Assembly: GCF_902859935.1 (NCBI RefSeq)
Contig: NZ_CADIKI010000030.1
Span: forward strand, 1 to 64,000
Source of the DNA: Paraburkholderia fynbosensis
Lineage (GTDB): Bacteria; Pseudomonadota; Gammaproteobacteria; Burkholderiales; Burkholderiaceae
Length of the DNA stretch: 64,000 bases
Reading direction: 5' to 3'
The translations under genes were made by a program, and so were the position numbers. The notes beneath the pieces were generated by a model. It was not told the DNA's origin. It made no database searches and saw nothing but the letters and a program-made list of their open reading frames with translations. Below are positions 55,035 through 63,368 of the stretch, in pieces; positions within the stretch are counted from its first letter, which is position 1, and every line of letters starts with the position of its first letter.

Positions 55035-55988
55035 ATGTCAAAAGACTCCTGGGGGATCTATCAGCGGCCTGAGGGTACGGAGCCCTGGTACACCCGGCTG
55101 CGCCGCTCGACACTGATTGTGCCAGCCAATGTCCCGCGCTTTGTCGAGTCGGCAAAAAGGTCGAAAGCTGACGTGATCATGCTCGACCTCGAGGACAGCA
55201 TTCCGGTTGCACAGAAGGCGGCGGCACGAGAGACACTCGCAAAGAGTATCGATGCGCTGAAGAAGGTCATCCCGGAAGTTGTCGTGCGAGTCAATCGCGA
55301 ATTCGATGTGTGTCTTGCGGACATTGAGGCGGCTGTCTCGGCGGGCTGTGACGGTATCCGGTTTCCCAAGGTGCAGAACGGCGGCGAACTCCTGTTTCTC
55401 GACAGATTCCTTACTCACCTGGAGGGCCGCTATGGTCGCGCGATCGGATCCACGGAGCTGGGAACGTCAATCGAAACGCCGGGCGCTCTCTTCAAGCTGG
55501 AGGAGATCGTCAATTCGACAGACCGGCTCGGAAACCTTTCGTTCAGCACGGAGGACATGTGCGCGGAACTCGGCGTATCTCCGACTCATGAAGGTTTCGA
55601 GCGACTCATAGGCAATGCACTTGTTGTCCTTGCTGCAGCGGATCGCAAGATTCTCGCCACTGGCGTTCTCGGGTACATCAGCAACTACAAAGACCTTGAA
55701 ACATATGAGATCGCCGCCAGGCGTGGTGCAGCGTTTGGGTTTCAGGGCGCAGGGGCAATTCATCCTAGTCAGGTTGAAATTCTCAACCGGGTGTTCATGC
55801 CTTCGGAAGATCAAGTGGCCGAGGCTTGGAAGGTTATCGCGGCTCTTGAGGTTGACCCCACACGAGGTAGCGCGAGCGTCGACGGTGTGATGGTTGACGT
55901 CGCTAGCGTCAAGCGGGCTCGCCGGGTTCTTACTCGCAGTGAGATGGCCGCCGCCCGGGAGGCGGCGGTCAAGTCCGATGGCATTTGA
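55035..55988 (+). CDS. CitE-like HpcH/HpaI-family CoA-ester lyase
   Basis: Lyase of 317 residues. It has the CitE/malyl-CoA lyase motifs RRSTLIVPANVPRFVESAKR, VIMLDLEDSIPVAQK with the metal-coordinating region, EVVVRVN with the catalytic Arg, TSIETPGALFKLEEIV with the metal Glu, STEDMCAELG with the Asp, and GAGAIHPSQVEILN. Such enzymes cleave (S)-malyl-, citramalyl- or methylmalyl-CoA into acetyl- or propionyl-CoA plus an oxo acid. In this operon it would act after the CoA ligase encoded next. AAGGTGACATTAC precedes the ATG. Confidence 0.88.
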   Translation: MSKDSWGIYQRPEGTEPWYTRLRRSTLIVPANVPRFVESAKRSKADVIMLDLEDSIPVAQKAAARETLAKSIDALKKVIPEVVVRVNREFDVCLADIEAAVSAGCDGIRFPKVQNGGELLFLDRFLTHLEGRYGRAIGSTELGTSIETPGALFKLEEIVNSTDRLGNLSFSTEDMCAELGVSPTHEGFERLIGNALVVLAAADRKILATGVLGYISNYKDLETYEIAARRGAAFGFQGAGAIHPSQVEILNRVFMPSEDQVAEAWKVIAALEVDPTRGSASVDGVMVDVASVKRARRVLTRSEMAAAREAAVKSDGI

Positions 55989-56032
55989 TTTACCTCACCT
56001 CACCTGCAATCTCAATTCAATTTGATGAGTCA

Positions 56033-58252
56033 ATGAAGATGGAAAATCTGGAAAATCGCGTCAACGCGGTTGAAAAGCTGCTCAACGCCCGATCGATCGC
56101 TGTCATCGGCGCGTCGGACCGTCTCGACTACGGTGGGCGCCTGCTACAGAATCTTCGAAACGAAGGCTACGAAGGGAAGATATTCCCGGTCAATCATCGC
56201 CGGAATGTCGTTCAGGGGCTTAAGGCGTATGCGGACGTCAGAGACATCCCCGAAGTGCCCGATATGGCGATTATTGCGATACCGGCTGATGCAGTCTGCG
56301 CAGCGGTGGAAGCATGCGGTATCAAGGGAATCAAGGCAGCTGCGATCATTAGCGCTGGCTTTGCCGAGAAAGGAGACGACGGCGTTGCCCGTCAACGGCA
56401 GCTAGACGAGGTTGCTAAACGGTACGGGATCTACTACACGGGGCCAAACTCGCTAGGTGTCACGAACGTCCACACCAAAATGATTGCTCATGCGTCGAGA
56501 CAGTGGAATTGCGGTGGCCTGGTTGCCGGCGGCCTGTCGATCATTTCTCAAAGTGGCGCATTGGGGATGGGCACGATCTTTGACCGCGCCGCAGGTGCAG
56601 GTATTGGCCTGAGCAAGCTGGTAACTATTGGCAATCAGGCAAGCCTGTCCATGCTCGATGTACTTGAGTACTTTATCGAGCACGATGATGAAACGCGTGC
56701 TGTAGGAATCTACCTGGAAGGTCTGCCGGCCGGCTCCGGACAGCGACTGATCGAGCTGGGCAAACGGGCCGCAGCCGTGGAGAAAGGCATCGCGATCTTG
56801 AAGGTCGGGCGTTCTCCTGAGGGGCGCGCTGCAACGGCAGCACATACCGCGGCCCTCGGCGGTGACGATCGCTCCTACGACGCGGCTTTTCGTCAGGCGG
56901 CCATCATCCGTGCGAACGAGATCGACGATATCTGGCTGATCGGCGATACTTTGGCGGCCTTTCCCGTCGTGGAGTTGCGCGAAGGCGTAGCGGTTATGAC
57001 GAACTCCGGTGGCCTTAACTCTCACGCGGTAGATCTTTGCGCCCTGGAAGGTGTGCCAGTCGCGCCGCTTCGGTCTGAAACAATTGACGCCATCTCGCAA
57101 CGGCTTGCCGGTCGGGGAGCGGCAGGTAATCCGTCGGATCTGTCGGGGCAACTTACACGCTCGAATGACGAAGGTGTTGCGTGTGGAAATCCTGCCATCG
57201 GTGACTATGTGACGTACATGGCGAACGACACAGGCGTCGATTTCACGATTCTTGGGATAACCGCACCTTCTACGGGACGCGCCTCGGTCGAAGCTGCCGA
57301 ATTCATCATAAAGGCGTGGGAAGTGAAGAAGCAACCGCTGGCCGTTGTCTGGGCAGGGGGCAATCTGGTTGATCAATTCCCGAGTGTCACCAACGCTGGC
57401 TATCGACGCCTTCGCGCTGCCGGCATCCCCGTGTTTGAAGATGCTTCGACCTGCGTCAGGACCGTAGCAGCGCTACGCCGAAAGTCCGCTCTGAGCCGTG
57501 GCAAAGGCGCATCTACGGACACGCGTCTGGCGGGGCAAAATGCACTCGCCTGGAGAATGGAAATGCGGCCGGCTGAAGAGCTTGAACTCGTCGCACAACT
57601 CGGCATTCCGATCGTCTCCACACAAGTCGTTCCGGATGCCGTGTCGGCAACAACTGCAGCCGATGCCTTTGGACTACCGGTGATGATGAAACTTTACAGC
57701 CCCGACCTGATTCACAAATCCGATGTCGGAGCAGTCCGAGGACCGCTCCGTAGCGCAGAAGAAGTGAAAGCGGCATTCGATGCATTGACCGAGGTCGGCA
57801 AGGCAATTGGCGCACGGGATCCGCTTGTCGGTGTCCAGGAATTTGCGAGCGGAAAGCCAGTCGAGATGCTTCTGAGTGTTTTCCGCGACGAGGTATTCAA
57901 TTCTGTGGTGATGGTGGGCCTAGGTGGTATCTGGGTCGAGACGCTCAAAGACGTATCCTGTGGCGTTGGTCCGCTCAGCACTGAAGACGCCCAAGCCATG
58001 GTCGAAGAGTTGAAAGCTGCGTCCATGCTGAAGGGCGCCCGAGGATCAGTTCCGCGCGATCTCGAAGCTTTGTATCAGGCGATCGTGAACCTCAGTCACG
58101 CTTTCGATCGTGACGAACTTTCGGACATCCAGACACTGGAGATCAACCCTGCAATGCTGATGGGAAAGAGCGAGGGCATCGTTGCTGTCGATGCTCGCCT
58201 ATCGCTAAAGGGTTCCGCTTCGAACTCGTTGTTGGAAGAGGAAGTTGCATGA
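56033..58252 (+). CDS. ADP-forming acyl-CoA synthetase (acetate-CoA ligase family)
   Basis: Single-chain NDP-forming acyl-CoA synthetase of 739 residues. Domains in order: CoA-binding Rossmann domain (LNARSIAVIGASDRLDYGGR, about 20-135), succinyl-CoA ligase-like domains (SIISQSGALGMGTIFDRAAG; KVGRSPEGRAATAAHTAALG with the catalytic phospho-His), and C-terminal ATP-grasp (LVAQLGIPIVSTQVVPDAVS, MVGLGGIWVETLKDVSCGVG, LEINPAMLMG). It activates a carboxylic acid with ATP and CoA, giving ADP. The start is uncertain: the frame is open from a TTG at 55985 that overlaps the CitE-like gene. The stop overlaps the next gene (ATGA). Confidence 0.88.
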   Translation: MKMENLENRVNAVEKLLNARSIAVIGASDRLDYGGRLLQNLRNEGYEGKIFPVNHRRNVVQGLKAYADVRDIPEVPDMAIIAIPADAVCAAVEACGIKGIKAAAIISAGFAEKGDDGVARQRQLDEVAKRYGIYYTGPNSLGVTNVHTKMIAHASRQWNCGGLVAGGLSIISQSGALGMGTIFDRAAGAGIGLSKLVTIGNQASLSMLDVLEYFIEHDDETRAVGIYLEGLPAGSGQRLIELGKRAAAVEKGIAILKVGRSPEGRAATAAHTAALGGDDRSYDAAFRQAAIIRANEIDDIWLIGDTLAAFPVVELREGVAVMTNSGGLNSHAVDLCALEGVPVAPLRSETIDAISQRLAGRGAAGNPSDLSGQLTRSNDEGVACGNPAIGDYVTYMANDTGVDFTILGITAPSTGRASVEAAEFIIKAWEVKKQPLAVVWAGGNLVDQFPSVTNAGYRRLRAAGIPVFEDASTCVRTVAALRRKSALSRGKGASTDTRLAGQNALAWRMEMRPAEELELVAQLGIPIVSTQVVPDAVSATTAADAFGLPVMMKLYSPDLIHKSDVGAVRGPLRSAEEVKAAFDALTEVGKAIGARDPLVGVQEFASGKPVEMLLSVFRDEVFNSVVMVGLGGIWVETLKDVSCGVGPLSTEDAQAMVEELKAASMLKGARGSVPRDLEALYQAIVNLSHAFDRDELSDIQTLEINPAMLMGKSEGIVAVDARLSLKGSASNSLLEEEVA

Positions 58253-59091
58253 TCATTGACGCCCAGAGTCACGTCACGTCTGGCCAACAGCGAGTGTGGA
58301 ATCGCGGTGGGAGCCGCGGTTCTCATGGCGAGGAAATGCCGGACAGTGACGACCTGCTCAAGGAGATGGATCGTGCGGGGGTCGATGCGCTTATCCTGGT
58401 CCCGCCACTCGGCAAGGACAAGGTCATCGACAACGATACCGCCGTGCAGGCTGCGCAAGAGCGGCCGAATCGATTCAAGGTAATGGGTCGTTTGCGTCCT
58501 CTTGACGACGGTACCTTGGCCAAACTTGAGGCGTGGGCCGCACGTCCCGAGACATGCGGTATACGTCTGAGCTTCACCGCCGAACTGGCTGGTCTGTCGC
58601 TTTTGGACGAACAGCTCCGCGATTTTTGGGAAACGATTGAGCGACTGCGCGTCCCGATTGCCCTCAACGCGCCGGGACGTGCTGCGGAGGTAGGCGAGCT
58701 CGCACAACGCCACGAGACACTTTCGGTCATGATCGATCATCTTGGGCTGGCGCCGCGCCGGCATTCGGATGATCTTGACACCTCGTTGCAGTCCACTCTG
58801 GCGCTCGCCAGAAGGCCCAACGTCGCTGTGAAGGCAACAGGTCTGCTTGCTCGCCTACCCGAAGAGAGCATTCGTGGCCATCTGAAGGATTGCATCCGAA
58901 AGGCAATTGATTCGTTCGGACCATCGCGAGTCTTCTGGGGATCGGACCTCTCCAATTTGGACTGGGAATATCGAGACTACGTCAACTTTTTTCGTGAATT
59001 TCTGGACGGTCTCGGCGGCAACTGCCGAGAATTAGTAATGGGCGGTGCTATCGCTGCGTGGCTCGGCTGGGTCCCTTCAAAGGACCACTAG
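58249..59091 (+). CDS. second amidohydrolase-family metal hydrolase
   Basis: A 280-residue TIM-barrel hydrolase of the same broad family as the protein at 50977 but only distantly similar. It begins MIIDAQSHVTSGQQRVWNRG, with QxH rather than HxH at the first metal site. Later motifs are CGIRLSFTAELAGLSLLDEQ, SVMIDHLGLAPRRHSDD and VFWGSDLSNLDWEYRDYVNF with the catalytic-position Asp. Translationally coupled to the ligase by ATGA. It may hydrolyse or decarboxylate a ring intermediate; the family contains both activities. Confidence 0.82.
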   Translation: MIIDAQSHVTSGQQRVWNRGGSRGSHGEEMPDSDDLLKEMDRAGVDALILVPPLGKDKVIDNDTAVQAAQERPNRFKVMGRLRPLDDGTLAKLEAWAARPETCGIRLSFTAELAGLSLLDEQLRDFWETIERLRVPIALNAPGRAAEVGELAQRHETLSVMIDHLGLAPRRHSDDLDTSLQSTLALARRPNVAVKATGLLARLPEESIRGHLKDCIRKAIDSFGPSRVFWGSDLSNLDWEYRDYVNFFREFLDGLGGNCRELVMGGAIAAWLGWVPSKDH

Positions 59092-59151
59092 TCAAAGGTC
59101 CCTAGCGAATATTCATTTATCAGCAATTGATACAATTAGGAGACTTAACTG

Positions 59152-60672
59152 ATGGATGATTTACACGAAAGCAAGGCACTCTCGAACAGGGGGCGTCGTG
59201 CGTTCATCGGGGGAAGCGTCGGGATCGCCGCAATGGCTCTTTGGGGTTCAAGCTCATTGGCTCAGGGGAGTTCGGCGACGGTTGCTCCTGCTTCTGCTGC
59301 TAGCCCCAATCTGGCAGCGCAGCTGGCAAATTACGCCATGGGTCTTCGCTTTGAGGACCTACCCTCAAGCGTCGTCGAGGCGGCAAAGCTGCATTTTGCC
59401 GACGCAATCGGCTGTGCGATCCCCGCGATCGACGAGGCGACGGTGAAGCAATGTCGATCTGTCGTGCTTGCCGAGGGAAGCAAGGGAAAAGCGACGATCT
59501 TCGGCGTGCGGGGCGGCACTTCTCCCGATCTGGCCGCGTTCGCGAATGGAGTGGCACTTCGATACTATGACCTGAATGACGTTTACGTCGGGTTGAGCAC
59601 GGCACATCCGAGCGACAACATTGCCGCCGTCTACGCGGCTGCCGAGGCGACAAATGCAAGTGGCGCTGAGTTCCTTTGCAACATGGTGCTTTCTTATGAG
59701 GTCAATTGCCGGTTTCTGGACGCGGTAAATCTCGACACGCTCGGCTGGGACAGTACCGTCCCCAGCCTTCCAGCGGCCGCACTGTCGTGTGGAAGGCTCT
59801 TCGGACTTTCCCGCGCGCAGCTTGAGCAGGCGGTCAATATTTCGTTGAACGATCACATCGCGTTGCACCAGACCCGGGTACAAACGCTCTCGGACTGGAA
59901 GGGCATTGCCGACGCGGAAGCGGCACGTAATGCGCTGTTTGCGGTTCAGCTGGCGCAGCACGGAATAACCGGGCCAGCCCCTATCTTCGAAGGAAAGTTT
60001 GGCCTGGAAAAACAGGTAACGGGGCCAATAAATGTCAGTCTATCCGATTGGGGCGGCCGTGATCGTCCATTCAAGATCTCGCAATGCTCCATGAAGCCGT
60101 ATCCGGCCCAGGTGACCACACTGACGGCTATCGCAGCCGCTCAAGAGCTTCGGGGCCAGGTTGGCGCAGTAGATCAAGTGTCTGCGATCACCATTGTGAC
60201 GTCAAAAAACGGCCTTACTAGCGCAGGCACGGGTTCCGAGAAGTGGGCGCCGCGCACCAAGGAAACTGCTGACCACAGTCTTCCCTACGTGGTTGCTCGC
60301 ACGTTCCTGGACGGTCAGATCAACAACGGCAGCTATACGAAGGACAAGCTATCTGATCCGAAGGTGCTTGCGCTGATGCAGAAAATCAAGGTTCAGGAAG
60401 ACCCAGCCTTTACAGCCATGGCACCCGGTGCGCTTCCGACGCGAATCATCGTCACACTGGCTGACGGGCATGAACTGCAGGCTGAACGCCGCGATGTGCC
60501 GGGTTTCGGCTCGCGCGCAATGAATCGTAGAGATGTGGAGAACAAGTGGAAGGCAAACGTTGCGGGTGTAATGAACGAACGGGACATCTCGCGACTTCTG
60601 GAGGTTATCTGGAATCTGGACACCGAGAAAGATCTTTCGGGCTTTGGTAAGCGCATGAGTGCATTGGACTAA
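59152..60672 (+). CDS. Tat-exported MmgE/PrpD-family protein
   Basis: Protein of 506 residues. The N-terminus is a twin-arginine signal: NRGRRAFIGGSVGIAAMALW with RR at 15-16, then an Ala/Ser-rich cleavage region near LAQGS. The rest is the MmgE/PrpD fold (2-methylcitrate dehydratase family): ANYAMGLRFEDLPSSVVEAA, AVYAAAEATNASGAEFLCNM, AALSCGRLFGLSRAQLEQAV and ISQCSMKPYPAQVTTLTAIA. The family includes methylcitrate dehydratase, iminodisuccinate epimerase and cis-aconitate decarboxylase, nearly all cytoplasmic. Export by Tat is unusual. AGGAG lies upstream of the ATG. In the operon it probably acts in the periplasm before uptake. Confidence 0.85.
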   Translation: MDDLHESKALSNRGRRAFIGGSVGIAAMALWGSSSLAQGSSATVAPASAASPNLAAQLANYAMGLRFEDLPSSVVEAAKLHFADAIGCAIPAIDEATVKQCRSVVLAEGSKGKATIFGVRGGTSPDLAAFANGVALRYYDLNDVYVGLSTAHPSDNIAAVYAAAEATNASGAEFLCNMVLSYEVNCRFLDAVNLDTLGWDSTVPSLPAAALSCGRLFGLSRAQLEQAVNISLNDHIALHQTRVQTLSDWKGIADAEAARNALFAVQLAQHGITGPAPIFEGKFGLEKQVTGPINVSLSDWGGRDRPFKISQCSMKPYPAQVTTLTAIAAAQELRGQVGAVDQVSAITIVTSKNGLTSAGTGSEKWAPRTKETADHSLPYVVARTFLDGQINNGSYTKDKLSDPKVLALMQKIKVQEDPAFTAMAPGALPTRIIVTLADGHELQAERRDVPGFGSRAMNRRDVENKWKANVAGVMNERDISRLLEVIWNLDTEKDLSGFGKRMSALD

Positions 60673-60709
60673 GAGCGGGTGACTTCCGCGAGAATCAAAA
60701 GGAGAATTC

Positions 60710-62014
60710 ATGAGAGCGAGACAAAAAGACATGCAGGGAGGCCTTCTTTCGGATCAAGTGATCCGAATGGTCGGGCGAATGGCGGTCGCAGCCGCAGCCG
60801 TCCTTGCGACGTTTAGCATGAACGCTAAGGCTGAATCGCCTTCGCCAGCGGAGTACATGTATGCTGGAACCTGGAACAATCTGGATGGTGGCAATGGTCT
60901 GGGCTTTGCGCTAGGCGTGTACGGATGGCGTCTGAATGCTGACGGAAGCGCTACGTCGCTTGGGCTCGTCGCAAAAACTGATGCCAGTCCTGATAACCTG
61001 GAAGCAAGTACCGATGGTCGGACGCTGTATGCCACGAACTACAACAGTTGCATTTGCACTCGTAGCTGGCCGTTTCCTGGAGGACCGAAGGCGGGAGTGT
61101 CCGCGTATCATCTAGATCCCAAGACCGGCAGACTTACCTTCCTTAATCGGGTCGACGGGCTCGGCGACATGCCTTCGGAGATCGCCACAGACAAAACCGG
61201 ACACACGCTGATCCTCGTCAACTATTACGGCGGGAACGTTGTGACGTTCAAAGTCCGGCCGGATGGGCGACTTGGCAAGCTTGTCGACAATATCCGTCAT
61301 GAGGGGCCGAGCGAACACTCGGTTCCTGGTCCACATCCTCATGGTCTCGCCTTTAGCCCAGACAACCATTGGTTTTTTTACGCAGACCAGGGACTCGATC
61401 GGGTGTATGCCTATCGGTTTGACGCGACGCACTCCCATTTGATCGATACTTCGCATCCTTATCTGCAGTTCCGACCGGGCACTGGTCCGAGGACACTCGC
61501 GGTCCATCCGAACGGCAAATGGATCTACGTCAACACAGAGCAGGAGGGCTACGAACATGTGCTTGAACGTGAGAGTGGCGGTGGACTCCATGAAATTCAG
61601 TCGCTTCCAATCTTCGCTCCGGGGACGCCGAACGGAGGAACGGGGACGTCGCGAGTTAGCCCGGACGGCCGGTTCCTCTATGTAAATCAGCGTCCGAACG
61701 AAGATATCGTGATCTTTTCGATCGACCAAACCACCGGAAGACTGACGCTCCTTAAGCGCACCACGCTTCAGAGCGCGAATGCCGAAACGGCAAATAAAGT
61801 GCCGTTTGCGCAGCGCACCTTGTGGGAGAAGATCGAGAGCGGTGCCAGAGCGTGGAACTGGGACGACGACGCGGAGAAGGTCGCATTCGCTCGCCTCGGC
61901 GAGAATTCAATCGTGTTGCAGAATCGAGATGAAGCAACCGGTGACGTGGGTGGCAGCACCCAGATCTTGCCGGTTCCGCAACCTAGTTACGTCTTGTTCG
62001 TGAGGCCACAATGA
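60710..62014 (+). CDS. exported seven-bladed beta-propeller lactonase-family protein
   Basis: Protein of 434 residues with a signal-like segment (MVGRMAVAAAAVLATFSMNA) and then repeated propeller blades: YMYAGTWNNLDGGNGLGFAL, ASTDGRTLYATNYNSCICTR, ATDKTGHTLILVNYYGGNVV, VPGPHPHGLAFSPDNHWFFY, AVHPNGKWIYVNTEQEGYEH and VSPDGRFLYVNQRPNEDIVI. The PHPHG motif is typical of the YbhE/6-phosphogluconolactonase (cycloisomerase 2) family. Two Cys in CICTR may form a disulfide. A GGAGAATTC site precedes the ATG. It likely opens a lactone in the periplasm. Confidence 0.85.
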   Translation: MRARQKDMQGGLLSDQVIRMVGRMAVAAAAVLATFSMNAKAESPSPAEYMYAGTWNNLDGGNGLGFALGVYGWRLNADGSATSLGLVAKTDASPDNLEASTDGRTLYATNYNSCICTRSWPFPGGPKAGVSAYHLDPKTGRLTFLNRVDGLGDMPSEIATDKTGHTLILVNYYGGNVVTFKVRPDGRLGKLVDNIRHEGPSEHSVPGPHPHGLAFSPDNHWFFYADQGLDRVYAYRFDATHSHLIDTSHPYLQFRPGTGPRTLAVHPNGKWIYVNTEQEGYEHVLERESGGGLHEIQSLPIFAPGTPNGGTGTSRVSPDGRFLYVNQRPNEDIVIFSIDQTTGRLTLLKRTTLQSANAETANKVPFAQRTLWEKIESGARAWNWDDDAEKVAFARLGENSIVLQNRDEATGDVGGSTQILPVPQPSYVLFVRPQ

Positions 62015-62535
62015 AACTGCGCTTTGTTATTGCTTTAGTCTGTATGGGTCTTGCCTCGCTCGCGCATGCCGAGACTTCGAATCCAGCTGACGACGCGCGT
62101 GTGCTCAAAGAGTTCTCGACGAACGCGACGGTCCCAGGTGCAGTCCTGCAATTGACCCTGCTGACCAATCGGTCCATGGACGCCCTCTGGCGGGACGATG
62201 CGGCAAGAAACACCTTGGGCATCGAAGTCTTCAATTCCGGAACCAGCTTTCTAGTCACCGGTAAGTCCAGCGGAAAGTTCGGTCCGGTAACTGGCGTTGC
62301 TCTGGTGCAGGACGGAAAATCAACTCCTGCGAAGATTGTGAACGTTTCGAACCTGAACGGAACCGAGGTTCCCTCCGGCCAGAAGATCCTTGGGCTTCTT
62401 GAGTTCAGCAGCAAAGTTGATTTGACGAAACCTTTTACCGTTGTTGTGAATGACTCAAGCGCGAAGTTCTCGGTGACGCGTGACGCCGCTGAACGCTGGG
62501 GGGCGGTCACACGTCCGCCCGGACAGGGGTTCTGA
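62011..62535 (+). CDS. exported hypothetical protein (174 aa)
   Basis: Overlaps the lactonase gene by ATGA. A signal peptide (LRFVIALVCMGLASLAHAET) leads to a beta-rich mature domain: NATVPGAVLQLTLLTNRSMD, LGIEVFNSGTSFLVTGKSSG, VTGVALVQDGKSTPAKIVNV and KPFTVVVNDSSAKFSVTRDA. The domain looks like an Ig-like or OmpA-unrelated sandwich; no family recognised. It may help the periplasmic lactonase or the Tat-exported protein. It is the last gene of the operon, followed by a hairpin. Confidence 0.75.
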   Translation: MKLRFVIALVCMGLASLAHAETSNPADDARVLKEFSTNATVPGAVLQLTLLTNRSMDALWRDDAARNTLGIEVFNSGTSFLVTGKSSGKFGPVTGVALVQDGKSTPAKIVNVSNLNGTEVPSGQKILGLLEFSSKVDLTKPFTVVVNDSSAKFSVTRDAAERWGAVTRPPGQGF

Positions 62536-62580
62536 GTACATTCGTGATTTGTCCGCTTGCCAGACCGTTGGCGGAAAGGA

Positions 62581-62609
62581 GGCAGCGCCCGGAACTCCAG
62601 GGTGCTGCC
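62581..62609. terminator. hairpin between convergent genes
   Basis: GGCAGCGCCC and GGGTGCTGCC form a ten-pair stem (one G-T) around nine bases, followed by TTC. It lies after the operon and before the convergent GntR gene, so it may serve both. Confidence 0.55.
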
Positions 62610-62678
62610 TTCGACTGGTCGAAGAGGGCGTTATCAATTTCGCTTGTGACCAGCAAAGGCCGCCGTACACGGATGATG

Positions 62679-63368
62679 TCAGGTGCCAAGCCATCGAACT
62701 GCTGAATTGTGCAGATGCATTCGCATTGCTGCTTCGGCTTGTCCAGGGTCTTTCGCCTCGAGGGCAGCGTAGATCAGTTCATGCTCGAGTTGCGCCTTGC
62801 GCCACGTATCGGAAGACTCTGATTGACCTCTCAGTTTGGCCAGCATGATGCCTTGACGTTCGTCGAAGAGTTCTCCAACGATGCGCATTAGTACGCTGTT
62901 GCCGGTTTGGGCGGCCAGCATTACATGGAACTGCCTGTCCTGATCAAGAGGAACTCCACCGTCGTGGATTGTCGCTCGCATGTTTTCAAGCAAATTTTGC
63001 AGAGCTGTGAGGCCTTCGTTTGTCACTCGCGCACACGCCTTGGCGGCCACGGCCCCTTCGATGGAAGCTCTCGCGTCCATGATTTCGCTCGGACTCTCGC
63101 CCAAGCTTGTCGACGAATCCGCGACATCGATGTTCAGGGTGACATACACACCGGAGCCAGATCGCACTTCGACCGCGCCCTCGATCTCGAGTGCGATCAG
63201 AGCCTCGCGCAATGATGGTCGCGAGACGCCGATGAGTTGCGCCAACTCGCGCTCTGGCGGCAGGCGTGATCCTTTTGGGAACTCCCCGCTATAGATATGC
63301 GAGCGGATCTGGTCAGCCACCTTTTGATAAAGACGCCGAACATCGTTCGGTCGCGTGAGGTTTTCCAT
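62679..63368 (-). CDS. GntR/FadR-family transcriptional regulator
   Basis: Repressor-type protein of 229 residues. The N-terminal winged helix is at about 10-78 (VADQIRSHIYSGEFPKGSRL, PPERELAQLIGVSRPSLREA, LEIEGAVEVRSGSGVYV). The FCD effector domain is at about 90-225 (EIMDARASIEGAVAAKACAR, DRQFHVMLAAQTGNSVLMRI, EHELIYAALEAKDPGQAEAA) with the metal-binding Asp and His set. AGGAA lies before the ATG. It converges on the catabolic operon. Two operator-like sites upstream of the operon and a matching one upstream of this gene suggest it controls the operon and itself, with a carboxylate ligand released by the pathway. Confidence 0.88.
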   Translation of the reverse strand: MENLTRPNDVRRLYQKVADQIRSHIYSGEFPKGSRLPPERELAQLIGVSRPSLREALIALEIEGAVEVRSGSGVYVTLNIDVADSSTSLGESPSEIMDARASIEGAVAAKACARVTNEGLTALQNLLENMRATIHDGGVPLDQDRQFHVMLAAQTGNSVLMRIVGELFDERQGIMLAKLRGQSESSDTWRKAQLEHELIYAALEAKDPGQAEAAMRMHLHNSAVRWLGT

